Of a stretch of 64,000 bases of DNA, positions 1-8,617 are shown in pieces (within the stretch, counting starts at the first letter, position 1; every line of letters begins with the position of its first letter). A program made the position numbers and the translations under genes. The stretch lies in contig NZ_PNOS01000001.1 of NCBI RefSeq assembly GCF_002869745.1, positions 248,001-312,000 on the forward strand. Reading direction: 5' to 3'. Under the pieces are notes generated by a model. The model was not told the origin of the DNA. It was given only the letters and a program-made list of their open reading frames with translations, and did no database searches. This DNA comes from Oceaniglobus roseus. GTDB lineage: Bacteria; Pseudomonadota; Alphaproteobacteria; Rhodobacterales; Rhodobacteraceae.

Positions 1-98
1 CCGCGCTGTCCCTCGCGCTTGCCCACGCCTGCCGCAGGGAGCTTTCGGCCGAATGGTCGCCCTCCTGGGCGCTGTCCCCGGCGGGGTCGGGCGGCTGA
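1..98 (+). CDS. 3' tail of an unidentified gene (partial)
   Basis: The frame beginning at base 3 stays open from the window edge to a TGA at 96-98, and nearly all its third positions are G or C, as in the real genes nearby; the other two forward frames do not show this. The visible tail is about 31 residues with no recognisable motif, so the product cannot be named. It would end just before the convergent VOC gene. A chance open frame cannot be excluded. Confidence 0.35.
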   Translation, partial: ALSLALAHACRRELSAEWSPSWALSPAGSGG

Positions 99-107
99 AC
101 GGCGTCT

Positions 108-587
108 CTAGCCGCGCCGCGCCGCCTCGATCGCCGCGACGTCGATCTTGCCCATGGTCATCATCGCCGCGAAGGCGCGCTGCGCCTCGTCGCCGCCCGC
201 CGCCAGCGCCTCGGTCAGCACCCGCGGCGTGATCTGCCAGTTGACGCCCCAGCGGTCCTTGCACCAGCCGCAGGCGCTTTCCGCGCCGCCGTTGCCGACG
301 ATGGCGTTCCAGTAGCGGTCGGTCTCTTCCTGGTCGTCGGTGGCGATCTGGAACGAGAACGCCTCGGTCTGCACGAAGGCCGGTCCGCCGTTCAGCCCGA
401 GGCAGGGAATGCCCGCCACCGTGAACTCGACGGTCAGCACGTCCCCCGCCTTGCCCGAGGGGAAGTCGCCCGGCGCCCGGTGCACCGCCTTCACCTCGCT
501 GTCCGGAAAGACGTCGGCATAGAACCGCGCGGCCGCCTCGGCCTCGCGGTCGTACCAGACGCAGATGGTGTTCTTCGCTGTGGTCAT
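108..587 (-). CDS. VOC superfamily protein, PhnB-like
   Basis: A 159-residue protein of the PhnB / 3-demethylubiquinone-methyltransferase-like glyoxalase fold group. It has an N-terminal KNTICVWYD strand, a central segment containing FVQTEAFSFQI, and a C-terminal segment with CGWCKDRWGVNWQITP, the usual signature of this group. The C-terminal run of small residues (AFAAMMTMGKIDVAAIEAA) is also typical, ending in the MGKIDVA motif. Despite older annotations, such proteins are not proven methyltransferases; a metal-binding or antibiotic-binding role is possible. It stands alone, convergent with the gene tail at the window edge and on the same strand as the M20 peptidase. The family call is firm; the substrate is unknown. 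Confidence 0.85.
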   Translation of the reverse strand: MTTAKNTICVWYDREAEAAARFYADVFPDSEVKAVHRAPGDFPSGKAGDVLTVEFTVAGIPCLGLNGGPAFVQTEAFSFQIATDDQEETDRYWNAIVGNGGAESACGWCKDRWGVNWQITPRVLTEALAAGGDEAQRAFAAMMTMGKIDVAAIEAARRG

Positions 588-668
588 GGTCGCCTCCCCG
601 TTGCCGCGCCCCGTCGGCGCGGCCTTGCCGGAGCGTCCCGCATACCGCCCCCGCCCGTCAAGCGGCGG

Positions 669-2054
669 CTAGCGCGGTCCGCCGGTTTCGCCGATGTCCC
701 AGAACAGCCCGGTCATCGCCAGCAGCGCCTCGCGCGCGACGGGGGCCAGCATGTGCTCGTTCGGGGCGTGCTGCGAACAGCCGGCATAGGAGTGCGGCAC
801 CCAGACCGTCGGCATCCCCAGCACCTCGGCGAAGCAGTCGTTCGGCAGCAATCCGGCGAGGTTCGGCAGGATGTGCGGCGCCTTGCCCGTCACCTCCTCC
901 AGCGAGGCCGCCACGAACCGCACCCAGGGGTGGTCGGGCGGCAGGCGGGTGGCCGGGAAGAACCCCTCGCGCGCCGGTTCGATCCCGACCATGCCGAAGC
1001 CTGACGCGTCCAGGTGGGCGCGCAGGTCCGGCAGGATCCGCGCCGGGTCGGTGCCGACGACGAAGCGCAGCTGGCAGGTCGCACGGGCCTCTCCGGCGAT
1101 GGCGTTGACCGGCGCCTCGGGCACCCCGCTTGTCATCGCCAGCACCGCGAAGGAGTTCCAGCCGAAGGCGCGTTCGGCCGGGCTCAGCCCCGGCTCGCCC
1201 CAAGTCGGGTCCACCTCCGGGCCCGCGCCGCCGACCGGCAGCTCCGCCAGGGCCGCGCGGATGTCGGGCGTCAGGCTGTCGGGCCGCCAGCCCTCGACCC
1301 GGATCTCGCCCTTCGGCCCGGTGATCGTGGCCAGCGCATGGGCCAGCACGATGGAGGGATCGGCGATCAGGCCGCCGAAGTTGCCCGAATGATGGGCCCC
1401 CTCCCGGAACCGCACCCGGAGCACGAAGTTCACCGCCCCCCGCGCGCCCATGAACAGCGTCGGGCGGTCGGGTTGCAGTCGCGGCCCGTCCGAGGCGATC
1501 AGAACGTCCGCCTTCAGCCTTTCCCGCTCGGCCGCGCAAAGCTCGCGAAGCCCCGGAGAGCCCGTCTCCTCCCCCGTCTCGATCAGCGCCTTGAGGTTGA
1601 AGCCCAGCCGCCCCCGCGTCTCCAGGACCGCCCGGAGCGCGCGCAGGTTGACCAGGTGCTGTCCCTTGTTGTCCGCCGTGCCGCGCCCGTACAGCCGCTC
1701 GCCCTCCACGGTCAGCGCGAAGGGCGCGAGACCGTCCCGCCACGCGGCGTCCTGCCCGCGGATCACGTCGCCGTGGCCGTAGGTCAGCACCGTCGGCAGG
1801 TCGTCGCCCTCGTGCCGCTCGGCCACCAGGAACGGCCCGCCCCCCGGCGCGGGGTTGTCGAGAACGGTGCAGGCGCAGCCCAGCCCCTCCAGCATCGGGA
1901 TCATCTCGGCCTCGAGATAGGCCCGCAGCGGGCCAAGGTTGTCGGCCACCTGGCTTTCGGTGCGCAAGGCCACCAGACGTCCCAGATCCGCGACGAATCC
2001 GCCGTCGTCGAAATACGCTCCTGCGGCTGCTATCGCCGCGTCCCGAACCGCCAT
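669..2054 (-). CDS. M20 family metallopeptidase/amidohydrolase
   Basis: A 461-residue dinuclear zinc hydrolase of the M20/M25/M40 (ArgE/DapE/carboxypeptidase) family. The zinc-site motifs are present: TYGHGDV with His94 and Asp96, GRGTADNKG with Asp128, and the IETGEETGS catalytic/bridging glutamates at 162-163. A lid/dimerisation domain follows (about 200-330), including the MGARGAVNF segment, and a C-terminal part with PHSYAGCSQHAPNEH carries the last ligand. There is no signal peptide, so a cytoplasmic peptide or N-acyl amino acid hydrolase is likely. It is divergent from glgC with a 191-base gap. The exact substrate cannot be told from sequence. Confidence 0.88.
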   Translation of the reverse strand: MAVRDAAIAAAGAYFDDGGFVADLGRLVALRTESQVADNLGPLRAYLEAEMIPMLEGLGCACTVLDNPAPGGGPFLVAERHEGDDLPTVLTYGHGDVIRGQDAAWRDGLAPFALTVEGERLYGRGTADNKGQHLVNLRALRAVLETRGRLGFNLKALIETGEETGSPGLRELCAAERERLKADVLIASDGPRLQPDRPTLFMGARGAVNFVLRVRFREGAHHSGNFGGLIADPSIVLAHALATITGPKGEIRVEGWRPDSLTPDIRAALAELPVGGAGPEVDPTWGEPGLSPAERAFGWNSFAVLAMTSGVPEAPVNAIAGEARATCQLRFVVGTDPARILPDLRAHLDASGFGMVGIEPAREGFFPATRLPPDHPWVRFVAASLEEVTGKAPHILPNLAGLLPNDCFAEVLGMPTVWVPHSYAGCSQHAPNEHMLAPVAREALLAMTGLFWDIGETGGPR

Positions 2055-2135
2055 GTGCCCGTCCTTCTCTTCCCCGCGCCTCCAAGGAATAGACAGCGGC
2101 GAAGGAAAGCGACAGGCCCGAGGCGCCGAACCGCC

Positions 2136-2206
2136 GATGTGATCGAGGCGAGTGGAACAAACCGCGATACACGCGGTTTCAGGATCACTTCAGACAAGAT
2201 CACATC
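2136..2206. promoter_or_regulatory. Inverted-repeat region between M20 peptidase and glgC
   Basis: Two nested symmetric elements lie in the divergent intergenic region. The outer pair is GATGTGATC (2136-2144) and its reverse complement GATCACATC (2198-2206). Between them is a perfect 8-bp stem, AAACCGCG / CGCGGTTT, around a 5-base loop (2159-2179). They sit 40-110 bases ahead of the glgC start and may be operators or an RNA hairpin in the leader. No protein can be assigned to them. Confidence 0.4.
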
Positions 2207-2245
2207 AGGGTCCTCATTAAGCGACCCGCACCTGGGAGGCTGGCC

Positions 2246-3400
2246 ATGGGAGACTTTGGCGAGGTGGTGGGAGTCATGCTGGCCGGAGGCCAGGGAACCC
2301 GCCTTCACGAACTGACGAAAGACGACTGCAAGCCGTTCCTGCCCTTCGCGGGCAACCGGCGCATCGTGGACTGGACGATGGCGAACTGCGTGCGATCCGG
2401 GCTTGCCCGGATGATCGTCGCCACGCAATACCGCCCCGAGGGGCTGCACCGGCACATCGCGAACTTCTGGCGGCCGGGCTTTGCCGACGGCGCGCTGTCC
2501 ATCGTCCATGGTCCGGCACAGACGGGGCGCCCCGAGGGCTTCGTCGGCACCGCCGATGCCGTTACCCAGACGATGGACCGGATCGGCGCGACCCACCCGA
2601 GCGAGGTCGTGGTGGTGGCCGCCGACCACGTCTATGCCATGGACTACCGCCCGATGCTCGAGGCGCACCGCAACGCCGGGGCGAAGGTCACGGTCGCGGC
2701 CGACGTGGTGCCGCGCATGCAGGCGACCGGCTTCGGGGTCATGCATTGCGACGCCGACGGAAAGATCCGCGACTTCGTCGAGAAGCCGGCCGATCCGCCC
2801 GCCATGCCGGACGATCCCGACCGCGCGCTGGTCAGCATGGGCATCTACGTCTTCGACTGGGAGTGGCTGGCGAAGACTCTGGAGGACGACCGCGACGACC
2901 CCGCCTCGGGCCACGACTTCGGCCACGACATCCTGCCGCGCGCCGTGGCCGAGGGTGTCGCGCTGGCGGTCCGCGCCGCCTCCCCCGACGAGCGGCCGTT
3001 CTACTGGCGCGATGTCGGCACGCTCGACGCCTATCGCCTGGCGCAGCTCGACTTCGCCACGGCCGAGCCGCCCTGTGCGATTCCGCAGTACCCGGGCCTG
3101 CCCCATGCGATCCCGAGCGGCACCGGCTGGCGCAACGACAGCATCGTGCTGCCCGGCTCATGGGTCGCCCACGGCGCGCGGGTGACGCGCAGCATCATCG
3201 CCGGCCGCGCCCAGGTGCCCCGCGCCCTCAGCATCGGCACGGATCCCGAGGAGGACCGCCGCTGGTTCCGCGTCAGCGATGGCGGAACCACCCTTGTGAC
3301 CCAGGCGATGCTGGAACGTCGCGCCGCCGACCGGGCGCCGGCCTACTTTTTCGGCTCGACGCCTCTATCTCTGGTCGGACGAAAGGCCATTCCAAAATGA
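2246..3400 (+). CDS. glgC: Glucose-1-phosphate adenylyltransferase (ADP-glucose pyrophosphorylase)
   Basis: It makes ADP-glucose from glucose-1-phosphate and ATP, the committed step of bacterial glycogen synthesis. The N-terminal nucleotidyltransferase fold carries MLAGGQGTRL and KPFLPFAG, then GTADAV, ADHVYAMDY, FVEKP, SMGIYVF and WRDVGTLDAY, all classical GlgC motifs. The C-terminal end keeps the family motif EEDRRWFRVSDGG...LVTQAML. At 384 residues it is about 35-40 shorter than typical proteobacterial GlgC, mainly because the C-terminal beta-helix is short, so allosteric control could differ. Start chosen at the ATG preceded by GGAGG with a 6-base spacing. It overlaps glgX by ATGA, so the two are translationally coupled. 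Confidence 0.88.
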   Translation: MGDFGEVVGVMLAGGQGTRLHELTKDDCKPFLPFAGNRRIVDWTMANCVRSGLARMIVATQYRPEGLHRHIANFWRPGFADGALSIVHGPAQTGRPEGFVGTADAVTQTMDRIGATHPSEVVVVAADHVYAMDYRPMLEAHRNAGAKVTVAADVVPRMQATGFGVMHCDADGKIRDFVEKPADPPAMPDDPDRALVSMGIYVFDWEWLAKTLEDDRDDPASGHDFGHDILPRAVAEGVALAVRAASPDERPFYWRDVGTLDAYRLAQLDFATAEPPCAIPQYPGLPHAIPSGTGWRNDSIVLPGSWVAHGARVTRSIIAGRAQVPRALSIGTDPEEDRRWFRVSDGGTTLVTQAMLERRAADRAPAYFFGSTPLSLVGRKAIPK

Positions 3401-5475
3401 AAGACACCAATGTGACGGACTCCGATTTCGACAGTTCCCTTGGCCAGTCCCACACCCTCGGGGCACGGGTCAGGGACGGTGGTACCAATTTCGCCCTTTT
3501 CTCGGAGAACGCCACGAAGGTGGAGCTTTGCCTGTTCGACGCCGAGGGCAAGACCGAACTCCGGCGCGTCGCCCTGCCCGAGATGGAGGGCGGCATCTGG
3601 TACGGCTTCCTACCCGGCATCGGCCACGGGCAGGTCTACGGCTACCGCGTCCACGGCGCCTATGACCCCGAGAACGGGCACCGGTTCAACCCGAACAAGC
3701 TGCTGCTCGACCCCTACGCGCGCGAGCTGAAGGGCGGGATCGAGTGGGACGATTCCCTCTTCGGCTACAAGGTCGGCGAAGAGGACACGACGATGGACGA
3801 CCGCGATTCGGCGGCGTTCATGCCGAAAGGTGTCGTCGTGCAGGACCAGTTCCAGTGGGACCAGTCCAACGCCATCCGCCGCCGCTGGAAGGACAGCGTG
3901 ATCTACGAGGCCCACGTGAAGGGCCTGACCAGGCGCCACCCGAAGGTACCCGAAGAGATGCGCGGCACCTTCGCCGGCCTCGCCTCCGACCCGATCATCG
4001 AGCATCTGCACCGCGTCGGCGTCACGGCAATCGAGCTTCTGCCGGTCCACGCCTTTTCCAACGACCAGTTCCTGACCCAGAAGGGCCTGTCGAACTACTG
4101 GGGCTACAACACCCTGTCGTTCTTCGCCCCGCAGCAGGCCTATCTCCGGACCGGCCACGTGGCCGAGGTGCAGAACGCGGTCGACCAGTTCCACCGCGCC
4201 GGGATCGAGGTGATCCTCGACGTCGTCTACAACCACACCTGCGAGGGCAACGAGAAGGGTCCGACGCTCTCCTATCGCGGGATCGACAACGCGGCCTACT
4301 ACCTGCTGTCCGAGAACCGCCGCCACAGCTTCGACACCACGGGCACCGGCAACACCCTGAACGTGGCGCATCCGATGGTGCTGCGCATGGTGCTCGATTC
4401 CCTGCGCTACTGGGTCGAGGTGATGCACGTGGACGGCTTCCGCTTCGACCTCGCCTCGACGCTGGGCCGCGAGGCCAGCGGGTTCGAGCGCGAGGGCGCC
4501 TTCTTCGCCGCGATCCGGCAGGACCCGGTGCTGGCCGGCGTCAAGCTGATCGCCGAGCCCTGGGACATCGGCGAGGGCGGCTATCAGGTGGGCGGCTTCC
4601 CCTGGCCGTTCCGCGAGTGGAACGACAAGGCCCGCGACGACATCCGCGCCTTCTGGCGCCGCGATCCCGGCCTCGTCTCGGCCATGGGCGAGCGGCTGAC
4701 CGGATCGCCGGTGCAGTTCAAGCACTCGTACCGCCCGGCCACCTCCTCGATCAACTTCATCGCCGCCCATGACGGATTCACCGCCCACGATACCGTTTCC
4801 TACGACGACAAGCACAACGAGGCGAACGGCGAGGACAACCGCGACGGCCACAGCCACAACCTTTCCCACAACCTCGGGGCCGAGGGAGAGACGGACGATC
4901 CCGGCATCCTCGAGGCGCGCTTCCGCCGGGTGAAGGGCATGATCGCGACGCTGGCGCTGTCGCAGGGCGTGCCGATGATCCTGGCGGGCGACGAGTTCGG
5001 CCAGACCCAGGGCGGCAACAACAACGCCTATTGCCAGGACAACGAGATCACCTGGCTCGACTGGGAAAACGCGGACGAACGGCTGACCGACGCCGTCGCC
5101 GCCATGCTGTCGCTCCGGAAGGCACTGGACGGATACATCTCGCCGCGATGGGGCGTCGGGCCGGACTCCGAGGAGGAGGGCAGCAACCGCATCTCGTGGT
5201 GGCACCCCGCGGGGCGCGAGATGAAGGAGGCCGACTGGCAGGACGAGGCACTGGGCTGCGTCGGGATCCGCACCCTGACTCCCGAGGGGCTGGAGGTGCT
5301 GGCCCTGTTCAACACCGGCGACGACGCCGTGGTGAAGCTGCCGAAGGGCGGCTGGACCCAGAGGCTCGACACCGCCGCGGCCGAGGTCGGCTGCGAGACC
5401 GAGGTGAAGGGGCGGCTGGAGATGGGCTGGCAATCCGTTGCCGTGCTGACCCGCCGGCAGGACAAGGCCGCCTGA
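3397..5475 (+). CDS. glgX: Glycogen debranching enzyme
   Basis: A 692-residue GH13 isoamylase-type enzyme that hydrolyses alpha-1,6 branches of limit dextrins during glycogen breakdown in the cytoplasm. An N-terminal CBM48-like beta domain (about 15-140; LGARVRDGGTNFALFSENA) precedes the TIM barrel. Catalytic residues are visible as Asp351 in DGFRFDLAS, Glu387 in LIAEPWD and Asp459 in AAHDGFT. VVYNHTCEGN is conserved region I of the family. The start is the ATG that overlaps the glgC stop (ATGA), giving the usual family length. No glgA, glgB or glgP lies in the window, so this synthesis/debranching pair may belong to a gene set that begins elsewhere. Confidence 0.95.
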   Translation: MKDTNVTDSDFDSSLGQSHTLGARVRDGGTNFALFSENATKVELCLFDAEGKTELRRVALPEMEGGIWYGFLPGIGHGQVYGYRVHGAYDPENGHRFNPNKLLLDPYARELKGGIEWDDSLFGYKVGEEDTTMDDRDSAAFMPKGVVVQDQFQWDQSNAIRRRWKDSVIYEAHVKGLTRRHPKVPEEMRGTFAGLASDPIIEHLHRVGVTAIELLPVHAFSNDQFLTQKGLSNYWGYNTLSFFAPQQAYLRTGHVAEVQNAVDQFHRAGIEVILDVVYNHTCEGNEKGPTLSYRGIDNAAYYLLSENRRHSFDTTGTGNTLNVAHPMVLRMVLDSLRYWVEVMHVDGFRFDLASTLGREASGFEREGAFFAAIRQDPVLAGVKLIAEPWDIGEGGYQVGGFPWPFREWNDKARDDIRAFWRRDPGLVSAMGERLTGSPVQFKHSYRPATSSINFIAAHDGFTAHDTVSYDDKHNEANGEDNRDGHSHNLSHNLGAEGETDDPGILEARFRRVKGMIATLALSQGVPMILAGDEFGQTQGGNNNAYCQDNEITWLDWENADERLTDAVAAMLSLRKALDGYISPRWGVGPDSEEEGSNRISWWHPAGREMKEADWQDEALGCVGIRTLTPEGLEVLALFNTGDDAVVKLPKGGWTQRLDTAAAEVGCETEVKGRLEMGWQSVAVLTRRQDKAA

Positions 5476-5483
5476 GGCGACCG

Positions 5484-5511
5484 GGCGCGGTGCCCCTCCG
5501 GGCGCCGCGCC
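5484..5511. terminator. Hairpin between convergent glgX and PAP2 gene
   Basis: Arms GGCGCGGTGCCC (5484-5495) and GGGCGCCGCGCC (5500-5511) form a 12-bp stem with one G-T pair and a CTCC loop, in the 36-base gap between the convergent genes. The flanking CCTGAGGCG (5471-5479) can alternatively pair with CGCCTCAGG (from 5508). There is no U tract, so this may be a blocking hairpin or a weak bidirectional terminator. Confidence 0.5.
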
Positions 5512-6264
5512 TCAGGGCAGGGCCCGGGACGCCGTCTGGGCGCCGTAGGCGCGGGCACGTTCGCGTCCCACCGGCTGCTCGGCCAGACCGAAGGCAAGGT
5601 AGACCACGGGCACGATCAGCCCCATGGCCAGCGCCGCGAACACGGTATCGCTCAGGAAATGCCCGCCGAAGGCGATCCTCAGCCAGCCGGTGAACACCAC
5701 CAGCGCCGCCAGCCCTGCGACGAACAGCCAACGCCGGACGCCCGTCAGCCGCGGCGCGATCAGGAGCCCCAGCGTCAGGCACAGCGTCGCCATGCCCGCC
5801 GTCTCGGCCGAGACGAAGCTGCAGTTGACGTGGCACTGGTCGGCGAAGGTGAAGGGCGGGGTATAGTGGTCCGGGCCGCCGAACTCGGTCACGTTGCGCG
5901 GCCGCGCCCGCCCGGACGAGCGTTTCATCCAGAGGTTCACGAACACCACCGGCCCCGCGACATAGGAGGCGGCGACGAAGCCCGTCACCCGCCGCGGCAG
6001 CCGCATCCACAGCGGCACCCGCGGCCCAAGCGCACAGAGCAGGATCGCCCCGACCCCGAGCGCATAGCTGCTGGCGCGCAGGACGGCCCGCACCGCCTCC
6101 CAGACCGGGGCGTGGGAATACAGGAACCCGCCGCGCGCCGCGTCGAAGTAATGCCGCGACACCGCAAGGTCGAGCTGGGGGAAGCGCAGGAACAGGATGC
6201 AGGCCAGCGCGGCCGTCACCAGCACCGCAGCCAGCATCCGCCCGATCACCGTGCCGTTGGTCAT
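5512..6264 (-). CDS. PAP2-family membrane phosphatase (LpxE-like candidate)
   Basis: A 250-residue multi-pass membrane protein with the three PAP2/lipid phosphatase motifs: KRSSGRARP, a motif-2 variant SFVSAETAG in place of SGH, and the motif WLRIAFGGHFLSD with the catalytic histidine. Such enzymes dephosphorylate lipid phosphates at the periplasmic face; the SFVSxE variant is the form I associate with LpxE-type lipid A phosphatases. It is the last gene of a four-gene minus-strand operon; its ATG overlaps the stop of the glycosyltransferase gene (ATGA), which fixes the start. Context suggests it removes a phosphate from lipid A or recycles undecaprenyl phosphate; both are inference. Confidence 0.82.
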   Translation of the reverse strand: MTNGTVIGRMLAAVLVTAALACILFLRFPQLDLAVSRHYFDAARGGFLYSHAPVWEAVRAVLRASSYALGVGAILLCALGPRVPLWMRLPRRVTGFVAASYVAGPVVFVNLWMKRSSGRARPRNVTEFGGPDHYTPPFTFADQCHVNCSFVSAETAGMATLCLTLGLLIAPRLTGVRRWLFVAGLAALVVFTGWLRIAFGGHFLSDTVFAALAMGLIVPVVYLAFGLAEQPVGRERARAYGAQTASRALP

Positions 6265-7046
6265 GGCCGGGTCCGCCCCGTGGCTTCCTCGGCCGCGACC
6301 TCGCGCGGGGGGGCCATGCGCCGGGACGGTTCCGAGCGGCGGATCAGCCAGGCCGCGCCCAGCAGGTCCGGGATCCCGACCAGCGCGCGGCCGAGGTTGT
6401 TGTACTTCGACACGCCCCCGTCCCGCGCCCGGTGGCTGACGGAGACGCAGCGCACCTCCCAGCCTTCCCGCAGCATCATCGCGGGCATGAAGCGGTGGAT
6501 GTGGTCGAACCAGGGCAGGGTCAGGTAGGCCTCGCGCCGGAAGGCCTTCAGCCCGCAGCCCGAATCCTGCACCCCGTCGCGCAGCAGCCGGCCGCGGATG
6601 GCGTTGGCGATCCGCGACGCCGCGCGCTTCCAGAACGTGTCCTTGCGCCCCAGCCGCTGACCCTGCACCAGGCCCAGCCTCTCGGTTCCCGGCCCGTTGA
6701 AGGGCGCCAGCAGCAGCGGGATCTGGTCCGGCGGGTTCTGCCCGTCGCCGTCCAGCGTCACGATCAGCGGCGCCCGTGCCTCGCGCACCCCGCGCCGGAT
6801 GGCCGAGGACTGCCCGGCGGCGACCTCGTTGCGCCGCCAGCGCAGCGACGGGTGGCGCACGGCGAGGCGGGTCAGCAGGTGGCCGGTGCCGTCGGACGAG
6901 CCGTCGTCGATCACCAGGATCTCGAACCGCCGCCCCGCCAGCGCCGCCTCCACCCCGGCGACGAGCCCGGTCAGCGCCTCGACCTCGTCGCGGGCGGGAA
7001 TGATGACGCTGATCTCGGGCTGCGGCGCGGGGTCTGGCAGGCTCAT
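6261..7046 (-). CDS. Family 2 glycosyltransferase, polyprenyl-phosphate sugar synthase type
   Basis: A 261-residue GT2 enzyme of the dolichol-phosphate mannose synthase / ArnC group. It opens with EISVIIPARDEVEALTGLV, contains IDDGSSDGT and the metal-binding LDGDGQNPPD, and later has SGCGLKAFRRE and the basic SVSHRARDGGVSKYNN segment typical of DPM1-like enzymes. There are no clear C-terminal membrane helices, so it acts at the cytoplasmic face. It likely loads a sugar from a nucleotide donor onto undecaprenyl phosphate for the ArnT-like transferase encoded just upstream. It overlaps both neighbours by ATGA. The sugar identity is unknown. Confidence 0.88.
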   Translation of the reverse strand: MSLPDPAPQPEISVIIPARDEVEALTGLVAGVEAALAGRRFEILVIDDGSSDGTGHLLTRLAVRHPSLRWRRNEVAAGQSSAIRRGVREARAPLIVTLDGDGQNPPDQIPLLLAPFNGPGTERLGLVQGQRLGRKDTFWKRAASRIANAIRGRLLRDGVQDSGCGLKAFRREAYLTLPWFDHIHRFMPAMMLREGWEVRCVSVSHRARDGGVSKYNNLGRALVGIPDLLGAAWLIRRSEPSRRMAPPREVAAEEATGRTRP

Positions 7047-8617
7047 GTCTTCGGCTCCGTCTCGGTCTTCTGGCCCGGGTCATCGGCCACGCGCCAGATG
7101 CCGTAGGGCGAATTGCGGAAGGTCACGACCTCGGCCGGGGGCCAGCCCAGGTCCACCCGGTCGGGGCGCGAGATGATCACACCGCCGGGATGGTCGGCCT
7201 CCCAGGCGGCGCGCGCGGCGTCGCTCTCCAGCACCGCCACCGGCTGCGTGAGCCGGGCGGCGAAGTTGAACTCGGCGTGGTAGGTCTGCCCGGTGAAGGC
7301 GATCCCGGCGTCGCGGTAGGGGTCGAGCAGCGCCGCAACCTGCCGCGCGTCGTAATAGGTGTGGGTCTTCGTCAGCCCCACCAGCAGGTTCAGCGAGGCG
7401 ACGAGGCCCAGTGTCAGCACCACGCCGCCCCTGAGCCCGCCGAGCCGAAGCGCCAGCCAGCAGATCGCCACCGCCAGCAGCACCCAGCCCAGCAGGGCCG
7501 ACAGCGGGTCCAGCAGGTCGGCCGCCTTGCCGGTGTCCAGAAGCCCCGAGACCATGGCGAGGAAGGCCGCGCCCACCAGCGCCACCGGCACCACCGCCAC
7601 GGCCACCGTGAACTGCGGCCGCACCCGGGTCAGCCGCGCCACGATCAGCGCCACCGCCGGAAGCTCGGGCACCAGGTAATGCGCCTGCTTGCCGCTGATG
7701 AGCGAGAACAGCACGAAGGCGCTCCCGGCCCAGATCAGCGCCAGCCGCAGCGCCCTGTCGCCCCGCCACCCGGTGCGCAACGCCGCGCGCCACAGGCCCG
7801 GCGCCAGCACCCAGGGAAACAGCAGCACGGGCAGCAGCGCCGCGAAGAACCAGATCGGCTTGGCATGGGGCGCCGCCTCGCCGCCGATGCGCCCGGCGCT
7901 CTGGGTCCAGAGCACCGCCTCGCGGTACTCCGGGCCGCCGAGGATCAGCGCGGGCACCAGCCAGAAGGCGAGGATCACCAGCGCCGAAAGCAGCGCCACG
8001 CCGAACCCCGCCAGCGCCCGCCGCCAGGCGACCTCGGCCCAGAGCGGCGCCAGGAGCATCGCCGGGGCGAGGTGCAGCAGGATCACCGGCCCCTTCGCCA
8101 GCACGCCGAAGGCGATGGCGATGCCGACCGGCACGAAGGCGGCAAGCCCGCCCCGGAGCGCCCGGAGCAGCGCGAGGTACCCCGCCACCGTGCAGAGCGT
8201 CAGCAGCGCGTCGAACATCGTCAGGCCGCCCAGCAGCACGAAGGGCAGGGCGCCCGCCAGCGCCAGCACCGCCCGCGGCCCCGCCTCGGGGTCGTCGGGC
8301 CAGAGCCGCGCCGCCAGCCGCCCGGTCAGCAGCACCGAGATCACCGCGGCGAGCGGCCCCACCAGCCGCGCCGCCCAGTCCGACACCCCCGCCACGGTCC
8401 AGGCGAGGTTGATCAGCCAGAACAGCAGCGGCGGCTTGTCGGTGTAAAGGTCGAAGTTCTTCGTCGGCACGAACCAGTTGTGGTTGACGTGCATCTCCCA
8501 GGCGACGGCGACATAGCGCGTCTCGTCCACTGGCAGCAGCGGGCGCAGGAACACTCCCGCCACCAGCACGGCGAACAGGGCCAGGACGGCCAGCGATGCC
8601 GCGCGGCCCGTGCTCAC
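7043..8617 (-). CDS. ArnT-like polyprenyl-phosphate glycosyltransferase (GT83/PMT type)
   Basis: A 524-residue membrane glycosyltransferase with a first-loop motif LLPVDETRYVAVAWEM (acidic DE pair) followed by YTDKPPLLFWLINL, both diagnostic of ArnT/PMT-type enzymes. About 12 membrane segments follow, then a periplasmic C-terminal domain. Such enzymes move a sugar from undecaprenyl phosphate onto lipid A or another envelope acceptor in the periplasm. Start placed at the GTG that overlaps the stop of the LAB_N gene (GTGA); a longer upstream reading would run through that gene. Together with the GT2 and PAP2 genes it forms a plausible lipid A modification pathway. The acceptor is inferred, not shown. 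Confidence 0.88.
   Translation of the reverse strand: MSTGRAASLAVLALFAVLVAGVFLRPLLPVDETRYVAVAWEMHVNHNWFVPTKNFDLYTDKPPLLFWLINLAWTVAGVSDWAARLVGPLAAVISVLLTGRLAARLWPDDPEAGPRAVLALAGALPFVLLGGLTMFDALLTLCTVAGYLALLRALRGGLAAFVPVGIAIAFGVLAKGPVILLHLAPAMLLAPLWAEVAWRRALAGFGVALLSALVILAFWLVPALILGGPEYREAVLWTQSAGRIGGEAAPHAKPIWFFAALLPVLLFPWVLAPGLWRAALRTGWRGDRALRLALIWAGSAFVLFSLISGKQAHYLVPELPAVALIVARLTRVRPQFTVAVAVVPVALVGAAFLAMVSGLLDTGKAADLLDPLSALLGWVLLAVAICWLALRLGGLRGGVVLTLGLVASLNLLVGLTKTHTYYDARQVAALLDPYRDAGIAFTGQTYHAEFNFAARLTQPVAVLESDAARAAWEADHPGGVIISRPDRVDLGWPPAEVVTFRNSPYGIWRVADDPGQKTETEPKT

Noticed and set aside
2246-3400. glgC as a truncated pseudogene
   Set aside because: It is short but keeps all catalytic motifs and the family C-terminal motif, has a good ribosome site and is coupled to glgX.
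3610-5433. A 607-codon antisense frame over glgX
   Set aside because: Low-complexity product opposite the debranching enzyme, which has all catalytic residues.
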